This document shows positions 7,535-15,658 of a stretch of 64,000 nucleotides of DNA, piece by piece. Origin of the DNA: Acidimicrobiia bacterium. GTDB lineage: Bacteria; Acidobacteriota; Terriglobia; Bryobacterales; Bryobacteraceae. The DNA is taken from contig VFZE01000003.1 in assembly GCA_016871315.1 (NCBI GenBank), positions 147,142 to 211,141 on the forward strand, in the 5' to 3' direction. Position 1 is the first letter of the stretch. Each line of letters opens with the position of its first letter. The position numbers were made by a program, and so were the translations under genes. Under the pieces are notes generated by a model, which saw only the letters and a list, made by a program, of their open reading frames with translations, was not told the origin of the DNA and did no database searches.

Positions 7535-10500
7535 AGTATCGACTCGCGGGATCATTGGGGTCGAGCGATCGGCTCGTTATGGTGGCGCGGCGCTGGAGGA
7601 TGGCGTAAAAAGCGGGAACCGCGGTCAGCGTCGCGAAGGTCGCAAGCAGCAGCCCGCCGATGACGGCCCGGCCAAGCGGGGCAGTTTGTTCGGCGCCTTC
7701 CCCGAAACCGATGGCGATGGGCAGCATGCCGGCGATCATCGCGAAAGCGGTCATCAGCACCGCGCGCAAGCGGCCCTGCCCGCCTTCCACGGTGGCGTCA
7801 TGGATCCCCGCTCCTGCGCGGCGCGCGATCTCCATAAACGTGACCATGAGAATCGAGTTGGCCACAGCGATGCCGACCGCCATGATGGCGCCCATAAAAC
7901 TTTGCACGTTGAGCGTGGTGCCGGTGACGAGCAGCGCCACCGCCACGCCGCACAGCACCGCAGGCGCGGTCAGCACGACGGCGAAGGCAAGACGGAACGA
8001 CTGAAAGTTGGCCGACAGCAACAGGAAGATGAACGCGATCGAAAGCAGCAGTCCGGTCTCCAGGCCATCGATTGTCTCCTCCAGCGGCGGCACCTGGCCG
8101 CGCACGGCCACCGTCACGCCGCGCGGCGGTTCGCCCACGCGCGACAGCGCCTGCCGCAGCTCGGCCGCCACCGCCCCCAGCGGAGCGCCGTGGATGTTGG
8201 CCGTGTAGCTGATGACGCGCTGCATGTTGTAGCGCTCCACCAGCCCGAACGCCTTGCTGAACTGGAGGTCCGCGACATCGCCGAGCAAAGGCCGGCCCGT
8301 GCCATTGGCCATGATCGGCACTTCACGGACGTCTTCAAGCGACTGCACGCGATGCTGCGGAATCTCCACCTGAATCTGGAACGCGTTGCCCGAGTTCGGG
8401 TCGCGCCAGAAGTTCGGCTCAATGAAACGTGACGACGAGGTAGCCGCCACCAGCGACTTCACCACGCCCGAGGTGGTGAGTCCGAACTGCCCGGCGCGGT
8501 CCCGATCCACGCGCACGTCGATGGAGGGATAGTCCAGCGGCTGCGCCTGTTGCAGGTCGCGCAGGGAGGTGATCTTGGCCAGTTCGGCGTAGACCTTCTG
8601 CGCATGCGCGATATTCGCCGGCATCGCCGGCCCCTGGATGCCCACCTCGATCGTCGTTGGCGAGCCGAAGCTCATCACCTGCCCGACGATATCGGCGGCC
8701 TCAAAGCTGAACCGCACGTCCGGGATCTCTCGGGCGATTTCCTGGCGCAGACGCTCCTTCAGCCGCTCGCCGCGGAGCGTGGCCCCGGGCTTTAGCGCCA
8801 CCTTCATCACCGCCTCATGCGGTCCGCTGGTCCAGAGATAAATCGTGTTGATCGGATAGCTGGCCGGCTGGATGCCGATGAACGCCGTGCTGATATCGAC
8901 GTTATTCTCTCCCACCAGGCGCTTGATGGTGTCCAGCACGCGGAGCGCGTAGAGTTCGGTGCGCTCAATGCGCGTGCCGGTGGGCGCGCGCAGGCGCAAT
9001 TGAAACTGACCGGAGTCGACGGTCGGGAAAATCTCCACGCCCAAGCGTGGAATCAGCAGAAAGAGAATCAGCGCGGTTCCCGCCAGGTAGCTGCCGGCAA
9101 CCACCCAGCGCAGTCGCACCACCCAGTCCAGGTAAGCGCGGTAAAGATTGCGGAGGCCGCTCTGTTCACCGGCATGGCTCGATCGCATGACCCAGACGCT
9201 CAGCACCGGCACCAGCGTGGAGGAAAGCAGATAGGAGCCGATCATCGCGAAAGTCACGGCCAGCGAGAGCGGCACGAACAGTTGACGCCCGACACCGGCC
9301 ATGAAGAATGAAGGCAGGAAGACGCTGAGGATCGAGGCCATGGCAAGCAGCCGCGGCAAGGCGGTCTTCTGGCACGCGTCAAGCACCGCGCGCGGACGCG
9401 AGAGCCCTTCGGCCATGTGCGTGTGGATGTTTTCGATTTCGACGGTGGCCTCGTCCACCAGCACGCCTACGGCGAGCGCCATGCCCGCCAGGGTCATGAT
9501 GTTGAGCGTCTGCCCGGCGGCCCAAAGGCCAACTGTGGCGCCGAGAAGGGCAAACGGAATGGTGGCGACAACAATCAACGCGCTGCGCCAATCGCGCAAA
9601 AACAGCAGCACCATCAGGCCCGTAAGCAGCGCACCGAGCATGCCTTCATTCACCAGCCCTTGCAAGGAGCGCGCGACGTAGCCGGACTGGTCGAACTCCA
9701 GCCGTACGTCGACATCCTCCGGCACCACCGCCTTAAACGCCGGCAGCGATTCCTTCACGCGGCGGATGACATCGAGCGTGGAGGCGTCGCTGCGCTTGGT
9801 GACCTGAATATAGACCGTGCGCTTGCCGTTGACGTGCGCGTAGCCGGTGATGATGTCAGTGCCGTTTTCGACCACCGCCACATCTCGCAAATAGACCGAC
9901 GGCCCGGAACCGGTGCGCACCGGCGCGTCCATCAGCTCGCCGAGATTGCCGCCGATTACCGAGTTCGTGTTGGCGATGTAGGCCTTGTCGCCGATGCGCA
10001 CGTTGCCGGATGGCAGTACGGCCGAGGCGCGATTCACCGCGCCGATCGCTTCTTCCGGCGACATGTGGAAGGAGCGCATGCGCTCCGGATTCAGCCGCAC
10101 AACGATGGTCCGCTGGTTGCCTCCAAACGGCGGCGGCGCCGATACCCCGGGCAACGTGGCAAACAGCGGCCGGACCCGGTTGATGGCGAAATCCTGCATC
10201 TCGCCGGGCGAGCGCGTCGCGCTGGAGAAAACCAGCTGCCCCACCGGAACGCTGCCCGCATCGAAGCGCACGATGAAAGGCGGCACGGCGCCCGGCGGCA
10301 TGAAGGCGCGCGAGCGGTTCACCTGCGCCACCGTCTCGGCGATCGCCTGGTTCATGTCGGTGCCTTCGTGAAACACCAGCTTCATCAGCGCCACGCCCTG
10401 GATGCTTTTTGATTCGACGTGCTCGATTCCGGTGATGTAGAGGAAGTGATACTCGTAGTAGTAAGTGAGGAAGCCCTCCATCTGCGAGGGATCCATGCCA

Positions 10501-10655
10501 CCGTAAGGCTGCGCGACGTAGATGGTGGGCGAGCCGAGATTGGGGAAAATGTCGACGCGCATGCGGCGCACCGCGAGCGTGGCGGCCAAAAGCAGCGCGA
10601 GCACGGCAACCAGCACGCTCACGGGACGGCGAAGGGCGGTGAGCACTAACCACAT
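7521..10655 (-). CDS. RND-family efflux permease (AcrB/HAE1-like)
   Basis: This is a full-length 1044-residue inner-membrane pump, close to the usual ~1040. The first transmembrane helix lies at residues ~10-28. Two large periplasmic loops follow helices 1 and 7, and helix clusters are seen around residues 335-480 and 860-1020. The proton-relay helix 4 reads VLVDEATVEIENI, so the usual Asp-Asp pair is Asp-Glu. The start ATG at 10655 is preceded by GGAGG located at the end of the tolC-like gene. The operon order is outer-membrane channel, permease, adaptor, all overlapping or nearly so, which makes a self-contained drug, solvent or lipid exporter. The substrate cannot be told from sequence; metal-type (CzcA) features are absent. 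Confidence 0.92.
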   Translation of the reverse strand: MWLVLTALRRPVSVLVAVLALLLAATLAVRRMRVDIFPNLGSPTIYVAQPYGGMDPSQMEGFLTYYYEYHFLYITGIEHVESKSIQGVALMKLVFHEGTDMNQAIAETVAQVNRSRAFMPPGAVPPFIVRFDAGSVPVGQLVFSSATRSPGEMQDFAINRVRPLFATLPGVSAPPPFGGNQRTIVVRLNPERMRSFHMSPEEAIGAVNRASAVLPSGNVRIGDKAYIANTNSVIGGNLGELMDAPVRTGSGPSVYLRDVAVVENGTDIITGYAHVNGKRTVYIQVTKRSDASTLDVIRRVKESLPAFKAVVPEDVDVRLEFDQSGYVARSLQGLVNEGMLGALLTGLMVLLFLRDWRSALIVVATIPFALLGATVGLWAAGQTLNIMTLAGMALAVGVLVDEATVEIENIHTHMAEGLSRPRAVLDACQKTALPRLLAMASILSVFLPSFFMAGVGRQLFVPLSLAVTFAMIGSYLLSSTLVPVLSVWVMRSSHAGEQSGLRNLYRAYLDWVVRLRWVVAGSYLAGTALILFLLIPRLGVEIFPTVDSGQFQLRLRAPTGTRIERTELYALRVLDTIKRLVGENNVDISTAFIGIQPASYPINTIYLWTSGPHEAVMKVALKPGATLRGERLKERLRQEIAREIPDVRFSFEAADIVGQVMSFGSPTTIEVGIQGPAMPANIAHAQKVYAELAKITSLRDLQQAQPLDYPSIDVRVDRDRAGQFGLTTSGVVKSLVAATSSSRFIEPNFWRDPNSGNAFQIQVEIPQHRVQSLEDVREVPIMANGTGRPLLGDVADLQFSKAFGLVERYNMQRVISYTANIHGAPLGAVAAELRQALSRVGEPPRGVTVAVRGQVPPLEETIDGLETGLLLSIAFIFLLLSANFQSFRLAFAVVLTAPAVLCGVAVALLVTGTTLNVQSFMGAIMAVGIAVANSILMVTFMEIARRAGAGIHDATVEGGQGRLRAVLMTAFAMIAGMLPIAIGFGEGAEQTAPLGRAVIGGLLLATFATLTAVPAFYAILQRRATITSRSLDPNDPASRYYEAS

Positions 10656-10663
10656 AGGCTCAT

Positions 10664-12031
10664 CTACCTCCGGGACGCGCCGGCGGCGAGTGAGTCCATT
10701 TCGCCTTGCGCCACCGCCACGGCAAACAGCGCGCGCCAGATCTGCAAACGCGCGAGCGAATCGTCAATTTCGGTTTGCGTGAGCAGGCGCTGCGCTTCCG
10801 CTACCTCCACCAGGTTCCCCAGCCCCGCTTTGTATCGCGCGGTGGCCTGTGTCTCGGCCGCGCGCGCCGCGTCAAGCTGAAAAGGAATGTTGGCAGCCAC
10901 CCTGCGCGAGCCTTCCAGCATCGCCTTGGCCCTCTCCAGTTGCCCGTTGAGCTCCTGGCGGATCAGCTCCAGCCTGTGTTCTTCCGCGCGAACGCGCGAG
11001 GATTCGGCCTGCTTCTTCGCCCTGCTCGAGGCGTAGTCAAAGAAGGGAAACGTGACCGTAAATCCAACCCCCCAGTTGTAAATGTTCGGGCCCAGGCCGG
11101 AAGCGCCCCCGCCGGTCGTGAAGTCGGGATTGGCGCCTGTGCCACGCGCGTAAGTGGCGGCCTGTACATTGAACTTGGGGTAGTAGGAACGGTCAATTGT
11201 CAGCAGCCGGGCCTTGCTTTCCTCGATCGCGGCCTGCTGCTCCTTCAGCGCGGGGTGCGCGTCCGTTGAGGCAGTGCTTGGTTCCGCGGGCGATTCCAGC
11301 AGCCGGCCCGGGCTGAGCGCAATTTCCGGCGGCGTGACGCCGAGCATCTGCGCCAGCGCGGCCCGCGCGACAGCGGTTGCCTGCTCCGCCTGGATCTGCT
11401 GCGTCTCGGCCATCGCCAACTCGGCGCGCGCCCGCGAGGCTTCCACGCCGGGCCTGAGTTCCGCCTTCACCATCGCGCTGACGACGTCGTGAAAGACCTT
11501 CGCCCGTTCGACGCCCGCCTGCGCGGAGGCGGCCGTCTGCTGCGCGGCAAGAATCGTTAGAAATGCGTCGGCGGTGGTCACCGCCACTTCAAAGCGCGTC
11601 CGCTCCAGCGCCATTTCCGCGCGCCGGCGCGATGCCTCCGCCGATTCAATGCCCGCCTTGCGCAATCCGAAATCAAACGGCTCCCAGCTGATCAGAATGC
11701 CTGTGGCTGTGCCCCAGACGTTAGTGCCTGCATTAGTCGGGTTGGGCGGACCGGAGATTGGAGCGATCGTCGATTGCGGCAGCAGCATGCCGTAGATGTT
11801 GTTCCGCGTGGCGCGATTGATCTGCGCCAGCAAATCCGCTTTCGGCAAATACGAGGTTCGCGCCAGCTGTATGCCGGCACTAGCGGCCGACACCTGCTCG
11901 GCGTTCATCCGGATGGTAGGATACTTCTCCAGCGACCGCTTTACGGCCTCTTCCAGTGTGATCGGCGACGTCTGAGAATAGAGCAGCGCGGGCAGAACTA
12001 GCGCCGCCAGGCAGCGCGGGAGGGGAAACAT
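10664..12031 (-). CDS. TolC-family outer-membrane efflux channel
   Basis: The 455-residue product starts at the ATG at 12031, giving a signal peptide (MFPLPRCLAALVLPALLYSQ); the longer frame to 12091 would overlap lpxA and is rejected. Two homologous OEP repeats can be seen, each beginning with long Ala/Glu/Arg-rich helices (residues ~30-230 and ~240-450), the usual TolC layout. A TATAAT hexamer, which includes the lpxA stop, lies 9 bases before the start codon. This may be an internal promoter giving an almost leaderless transcript. The gene is 8 bases from the downstream permease gene and forms the exit duct of this RND system. Confidence 0.88.
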   Translation of the reverse strand: MFPLPRCLAALVLPALLYSQTSPITLEEAVKRSLEKYPTIRMNAEQVSAASAGIQLARTSYLPKADLLAQINRATRNNIYGMLLPQSTIAPISGPPNPTNAGTNVWGTATGILISWEPFDFGLRKAGIESAEASRRRAEMALERTRFEVAVTTADAFLTILAAQQTAASAQAGVERAKVFHDVVSAMVKAELRPGVEASRARAELAMAETQQIQAEQATAVARAALAQMLGVTPPEIALSPGRLLESPAEPSTASTDAHPALKEQQAAIEESKARLLTIDRSYYPKFNVQAATYARGTGANPDFTTGGGASGLGPNIYNWGVGFTVTFPFFDYASSRAKKQAESSRVRAEEHRLELIRQELNGQLERAKAMLEGSRRVAANIPFQLDAARAAETQATARYKAGLGNLVEVAEAQRLLTQTEIDDSLARLQIWRALFAVAVAQGEMDSLAAGASRR

Positions 12032-12041
12032 AGAAGGCTCA

Positions 12042-12848
12042 TTATACCGGAGCCTTTCCGCGGGGGCGTGCAATCCCGCGTTCGCAGCCACGGATGAAAC
12101 GCACCAGGTGAAGCGTGTGCGGATTCGGTATCTCCTGCTCTATGCGCCGGAGCGCCTCCTCCAGCTTCAACCCGCATTGATAGAGCAGCCGGTACGCCTG
12201 GCGCAGGGACAGAATCTCTTCCCGCGTGAATCCCGCGCGCCGCAGCCCCACAAGGTTCAATCCGTGCGGCTCGATATCGGACTCCCCGTACAGGAAATAG
12301 GGAGGCACGTCGCGATTGACGCGCACGTTTCCGCTGATCATGACGTTCCGCCCGATGCGGGAAAACTGATGGATCAGCGTCCCGCCGGAGATGAACGCGT
12401 TGTCTTCAATCAGCACGTGTCCGGCCACCAGCGTGCAGCTCGCGATCACGATGCGGCTGCCGAGCGTGCAGTTGTGCGCGATGTGGCCGCTCGTCATGAT
12501 GTAGTTGTCGTCGCCGATGCTGGTGACCGATTCCGGCTTCGTGCCGCGGGAGATCGTGTAATGCTCCCGGATCCGGTTCCGGTTGCCGATGCGCAGGTAG
12601 CTGCGCTCGCCCGTGAAATCCTTGTCCAGCGGATCGGTGCCCAGCGCCGTGCCCGCGGAGATCTCGTTGCCGTCGCCCATCGTGGTCCACCGCTTCACGA
12701 ACACGTAGGGCTCCAGCCGGCAATGCGCGCCGATGACGACGTCGGATTCGATCACGCAGTACTCGCCGACAATGGTCCCGCGGCCGACCACCGCGTCAGG
12801 ATGCACGCGGGCCGTGGGCGCGATCATCACCGAATCGTCAACGGGCAT
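12042..12848 (-). CDS. lpxA: Acyl-ACP--UDP-N-acetylglucosamine O-acyltransferase (LpxA)
   Basis: LpxA carries out the first step of lipid A synthesis: transfer of a 3-hydroxyacyl chain from ACP to the 3-OH of UDP-GlcNAc in the cytoplasm. The 268 residues match the family (about 262). Residues ~8-195 are left-handed beta-helix hexapeptide repeats (IAPTARVHPDAVVGRGTIVG, then IGDDNYIMTSGHIAHNC), including the conserved active-site His region in SGHIAHNCTLG, followed by a helical C-terminal domain. It stands apart from the usual lpxD-fabZ-lpxA-lpxB set: the downstream genes are an efflux operon, and lpxD starts 47 bases away on the opposite strand. The start could also be the ATG at 12827. A TATGAT hexamer lies 8 bases before ATG 12848. 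Confidence 0.93.
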   Translation of the reverse strand: MPVDDSVMIAPTARVHPDAVVGRGTIVGEYCVIESDVVIGAHCRLEPYVFVKRWTTMGDGNEISAGTALGTDPLDKDFTGERSYLRIGNRNRIREHYTISRGTKPESVTSIGDDNYIMTSGHIAHNCTLGSRIVIASCTLVAGHVLIEDNAFISGGTLIHQFSRIGRNVMISGNVRVNRDVPPYFLYGESDIEPHGLNLVGLRRAGFTREEILSLRQAYRLLYQCGLKLEEALRRIEQEIPNPHTLHLVRFIRGCERGIARPRGKAPV

Positions 12849-12894
12849 GAGATTTCATCATAGCGGCGTACGATACTGAAAAGCAGGAGGTGTG

Positions 12895-13929
12895 GTGAGA
12901 GTCAAAGAACTGGCCGAGTGGCTGGGCGCTACTTTTGAAGGCGACGGCGAACGGGAAATCGCCGGTGTATCTTCGCTGGACCGTGCCGGCGCGGAAGACG
13001 TCGCATTCGCCGTAGGCAAGAAAGGCGAGGATCTGGCGTCCTCTTCGGCGGCCGGCTGCCTGCTTGTCGGGCAAGCCTTCGCCAATCCCAACGGCCGCAC
13101 CTTGATCCGCGTTCAGGATCCGCGCGCCGCGGTGGCGCGGACGATTCACCGCCTTCACCCGCCGCTCACCCATGACGCCGGCATTCATCCCTCCGCCGTA
13201 GTGGCGGATTCGGCCGTGCTTGGCGAGGGTGTCTCCATCGGGCCGCTGGCCGGCGTTGGAAAGGGCGCCCGGATCGGAGCGGAAACCCGCATCGGCCCCG
13301 GCTGCATGATCGGCGAGCGGGTGCAAATCGGCGCGCGCTGCCTGCTGCATTCCCATGTCACCGTGTATGAGAACGTGGATATCGGCGACCGCGCGGTGCT
13401 GCACTCGGGTTGCGTGATCGGCGCCGACGGCTTCGGTTTCGTGCTGGAAGGGGAACGCTACCAGAAGTTCCCGCAGATCGGCAGCGTCATCATCGGCGAT
13501 GACGTCGAGATCGGCGCCAACAGCTGCGTCGACCGTGCCGCGCTGGGCGTGACATGGATCGGCGAAGGCACCAAGCTCGACAACATGGTCCACGTGGGCC
13601 ATAACTGCCGCATCGGACGCCACGTTGTGGTGGCCGCGCAGACCGGCTTCTCCGGCGGTGTCGTGGTCGAGGATTACGCGGTGATCGGCGGCCAGGTCGG
13701 CATCGGCGACAAGGTGCGCATCGAATCGCGCGCCGTGATCGGTTCCGGCGCCGGCATTCTCACCAGCAAGATCGTGCGCGGCGGCCAGGTTGTCTGGGGC
13801 ACGCCGGCTCGCCCGCTCAAGGAACACCTGGAGCAACTGGCGAACCTGGCACGCCTGCCCGAGCTGCGCCGCCAGGTGCGCCAGCTGAAACAAACCATCG
13901 ATCAGATGCGGAACCGCCAGGAGAAGTAG
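12895..13929 (+). CDS. lpxD: UDP-3-O-(3-hydroxyacyl)glucosamine N-acyltransferase (LpxD)
   Basis: LpxD adds the N-linked hydroxyacyl chain in the third step of lipid A synthesis. The product has 344 residues (family about 340). Residues 1-95 are the uridine-binding N-terminal domain; residues ~97-315 are hexapeptide left-handed beta-helix repeats (IHPSAVVADSAVLGEGVSIG) with the catalytic His region in VHVGHNCRIGRH; the C-terminus is a helix (LRRQVRQLKQTIDQM). Two adjacent GTG codons could start it; AGGAGG at 12885-12890 leaves only 1 base before the first (12892) and 4 before the second (12895), so I choose the second. It is divergent from lpxA and followed 2 bases later by a MobB-like gene. 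Confidence 0.93.
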   Translation: MRVKELAEWLGATFEGDGEREIAGVSSLDRAGAEDVAFAVGKKGEDLASSSAAGCLLVGQAFANPNGRTLIRVQDPRAAVARTIHRLHPPLTHDAGIHPSAVVADSAVLGEGVSIGPLAGVGKGARIGAETRIGPGCMIGERVQIGARCLLHSHVTVYENVDIGDRAVLHSGCVIGADGFGFVLEGERYQKFPQIGSVIIGDDVEIGANSCVDRAALGVTWIGEGTKLDNMVHVGHNCRIGRHVVVAAQTGFSGGVVVEDYAVIGGQVGIGDKVRIESRAVIGSGAGILTSKIVRGGQVVWGTPARPLKEHLEQLANLARLPELRRQVRQLKQTIDQMRNRQEK

Positions 13930-13931
13930 CG

Positions 13932-14552
13932 ATGCTGGTTGTCGTCGGCGGCCATACGCGCAACATCGGAAAGACGTCGGTCGCCGCAGGCCTGATCGCC
14001 GCGCTGCCGGAAGCCCGTTGGACGGCGATGAAGATCACCCAGCACGGCCATGGCATCTGCTCCGCCGCCGGCGAGCCTTGCGACTGCGCCATCGAGTATG
14101 AGCACCCCTTCGCGCTCAGCCAGGAAACCGCTCCTAGCTCTACCGACAGCGGACGTTTCCTCGCGGCTGGCGCGGAGCGGGCCTACTGGCTAAGGACGCC
14201 CATCGGCCATTTGGGCCAGGCGATGACACAGGTACGCAGCATCCTCGCAAGCAGCGAGAATGCCGTCTTTGAGTCCAACAGCATTCTGAATTTTCTCCGG
14301 CCCGATCTCTTTCTTGCCGTGTTGGATTATTCCTCCACCGACATGAAGGACTCCGCACGGCGGTTCCTCAGCCGCGCAGACGCGCTGGTGATTGTGGAAC
14401 GTAATCATCAGGCCATTTCCTGGGAGGGTGTGCCGGAGCGATGGCTCACCGGCAAACCGCAATTCCACGCCAAACCTCCGCGCTACGTGACTCGGGAACT
14501 GGCTGAATTCGTGGCCGGGCGGCTGGGCATCAAGCCGGCGGCAGCGAGATGA
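13932..14552 (+). CDS. MobB-like P-loop protein of unknown function
   Basis: The product has 206 residues. It opens with a beta strand and an unusual Walker A (VVVGGHTRNIGKTSVAAGLI), like the nucleotide-binding fold of MobB, the molybdopterin-guanine dinucleotide accessory protein. A cysteine cluster (CSAAGEPCDC, residues ~45-54) and the segment FESNSILNFLRPDLFLAVLD, resembling the Walker B/sensor part of the fold, follow. No molybdenum-cofactor gene is nearby. It begins 2 bases after lpxD behind a good AGGAG site, so it is co-transcribed with lipid A synthesis. Its last 23 bases overlap the end of the convergent kinase gene. A nucleotide-dependent role is inferred from the fold only. Confidence 0.7.
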   Translation: MLVVVGGHTRNIGKTSVAAGLIAALPEARWTAMKITQHGHGICSAAGEPCDCAIEYEHPFALSQETAPSSTDSGRFLAAGAERAYWLRTPIGHLGQAMTQVRSILASSENAVFESNSILNFLRPDLFLAVLDYSSTDMKDSARRFLSRADALVIVERNHQAISWEGVPERWLTGKPQFHAKPPRYVTRELAEFVAGRLGIKPAAAR

Positions 14553-15231
14553 TTACGCGCAGACCGCGCAGCGGCTCCGAATGCGCTTCCATGCGGCCAC
14601 CGGCGTTTTCGACGATGCGCCGGGCACTGGCCATCGCAAGCCCCGATCCGGCCGGCGCCTGCGGATGGAATGGTTCGAACATTCGCTCCATCTGGTCCAG
14701 ACTCACGGCGAAGCCGGGAGCTCCCACCTCCAGCCGCGCAGTGCCTCCGGCGGTGCAGGCATGCACATGAATCGCCGATTTGCCCCTGGTGATCTGATCA
14801 AACCAGACATAGAGACTTCTCATCAGGTGCCGCGCCTGCCCAGGATCCATTCTCACCACCAGCGGGCCATCCGTGACGGTGATGCGGAACAGGGCAGGAT
14901 CGAGCCCGGATTCCTTGATTGCTTCGGTGATGCCCTCAGCCAGATCGATAGGCTGCCGGCACACGGCAGCCGCTTGAAGATAGTTCACCGCGTCGGACAG
15001 GATCCAGTTCATCTGGTCCACCAGCTGTTCCAGCTTTTCCAGCTGTTGGCGCGTCCGCTCATCTTGCCGCGGCACGACCATTCTCAGGTAATAGGAGATC
15101 GACTCCACCGCGCTCAGCGGCTGGCGCAATTCGTGGGCAAGATGACCCACCACTTCGGATGCCTCCGGAGCGGCGGATTCTCTCGTGGTCGAATCAAACT
15201 TCAGAACTAGGGCTTGAGCGGCGTCTGGCAT
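14530..15231 (-). CDS. Soluble histidine-kinase-like protein
   Basis: This 233-residue protein has no membrane segment. Residues ~25-95 are a HisKA dimerisation/phosphoacceptor region with H-box LAHELRQPLSAVES; residues ~120-230 are the HATPase part with the G2-like motif AGSGLAMASARRIVENAGG and a final LRVIISLPPA strand. The N-box is poorly conserved (MRSLYVWFDQI in place of the usual HNLxxNA), so ATP binding may be weak. There is no receiver, PAS or HAMP domain and no adjacent response regulator, so it is an orphan. The upstream gene on the same strand encodes an 80-residue protein. A phosphotransfer or signalling-scaffold role is inferred. Confidence 0.8.
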   Translation of the reverse strand: MPDAAQALVLKFDSTTRESAAPEASEVVGHLAHELRQPLSAVESISYYLRMVVPRQDERTRQQLEKLEQLVDQMNWILSDAVNYLQAAAVCRQPIDLAEGITEAIKESGLDPALFRITVTDGPLVVRMDPGQARHLMRSLYVWFDQITRGKSAIHVHACTAGGTARLEVGAPGFAVSLDQMERMFEPFHPQAPAGSGLAMASARRIVENAGGRMEAHSEPLRGLRVIISLPPA

Positions 15232-15312
15232 CGGAACTTTAGCACTCGGATTATAAACACAGTTTGCAGCCGGCGGGGACGCTTCCGTTCTAGCCGCGTT
15301 CGGGCAAAAGGG

Positions 15313-15555
15313 TCAGTAAGGCGAGCTCAACAAGGTGAACTCGAAACGCCGCGCATCCAACCCGCGCGAGTTGAGCTGCTGGATGCATCCGGCCGGCGAT
15401 TCTGCGATCGCTTCAATTCTGCGCAACGGCAGCGTCGCCGGAGAATACAGCTCCAGCGCGATCCAACTTCCCGCAACCTGCTTGCGCTCCTCCAGATCGA
15501 GCCGCTCCGGCTCCCGCCCTATGAACCGCGTCAGGTCCGCTGCTGTCGTTGGCAT
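15313..15555 (-). CDS. Small hypothetical protein
   Basis: The 80-residue frame from ATG 15555 has no membrane segment and no motif I recognise (FIGREPERLDLEERKQVAGS; it ends FEFTLLSSPY). The open frame extends upstream to a TTG at 15600. Its base composition matches the neighbours, and it sits 81 bases before the soluble kinase on the same strand, so they may form a two-gene unit. No strong ribosome site is visible, which lowers confidence that it is expressed. Confidence 0.45.
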   Translation of the reverse strand: MPTTAADLTRFIGREPERLDLEERKQVAGSWIALELYSPATLPLRRIEAIAESPAGCIQQLNSRGLDARRFEFTLLSSPY

Positions 15556-15658
15556 AAGAGTAAAGATTCTACCGCAATTACACCCTTGCCGGCCGGTCAA
15601 GTCAGCCTACCCCTCAGTTGACAGCCACCCCTGAGATCGACTATGAAGGTCAATCACC

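Noticed and set aside
12838..13893. Minus-strand open frame of 351 codons opposite lpxD
   Set aside because: The hexapeptide repeats of lpxD read backwards give His/Ala/Asp-rich repeats; lpxD itself is certain.
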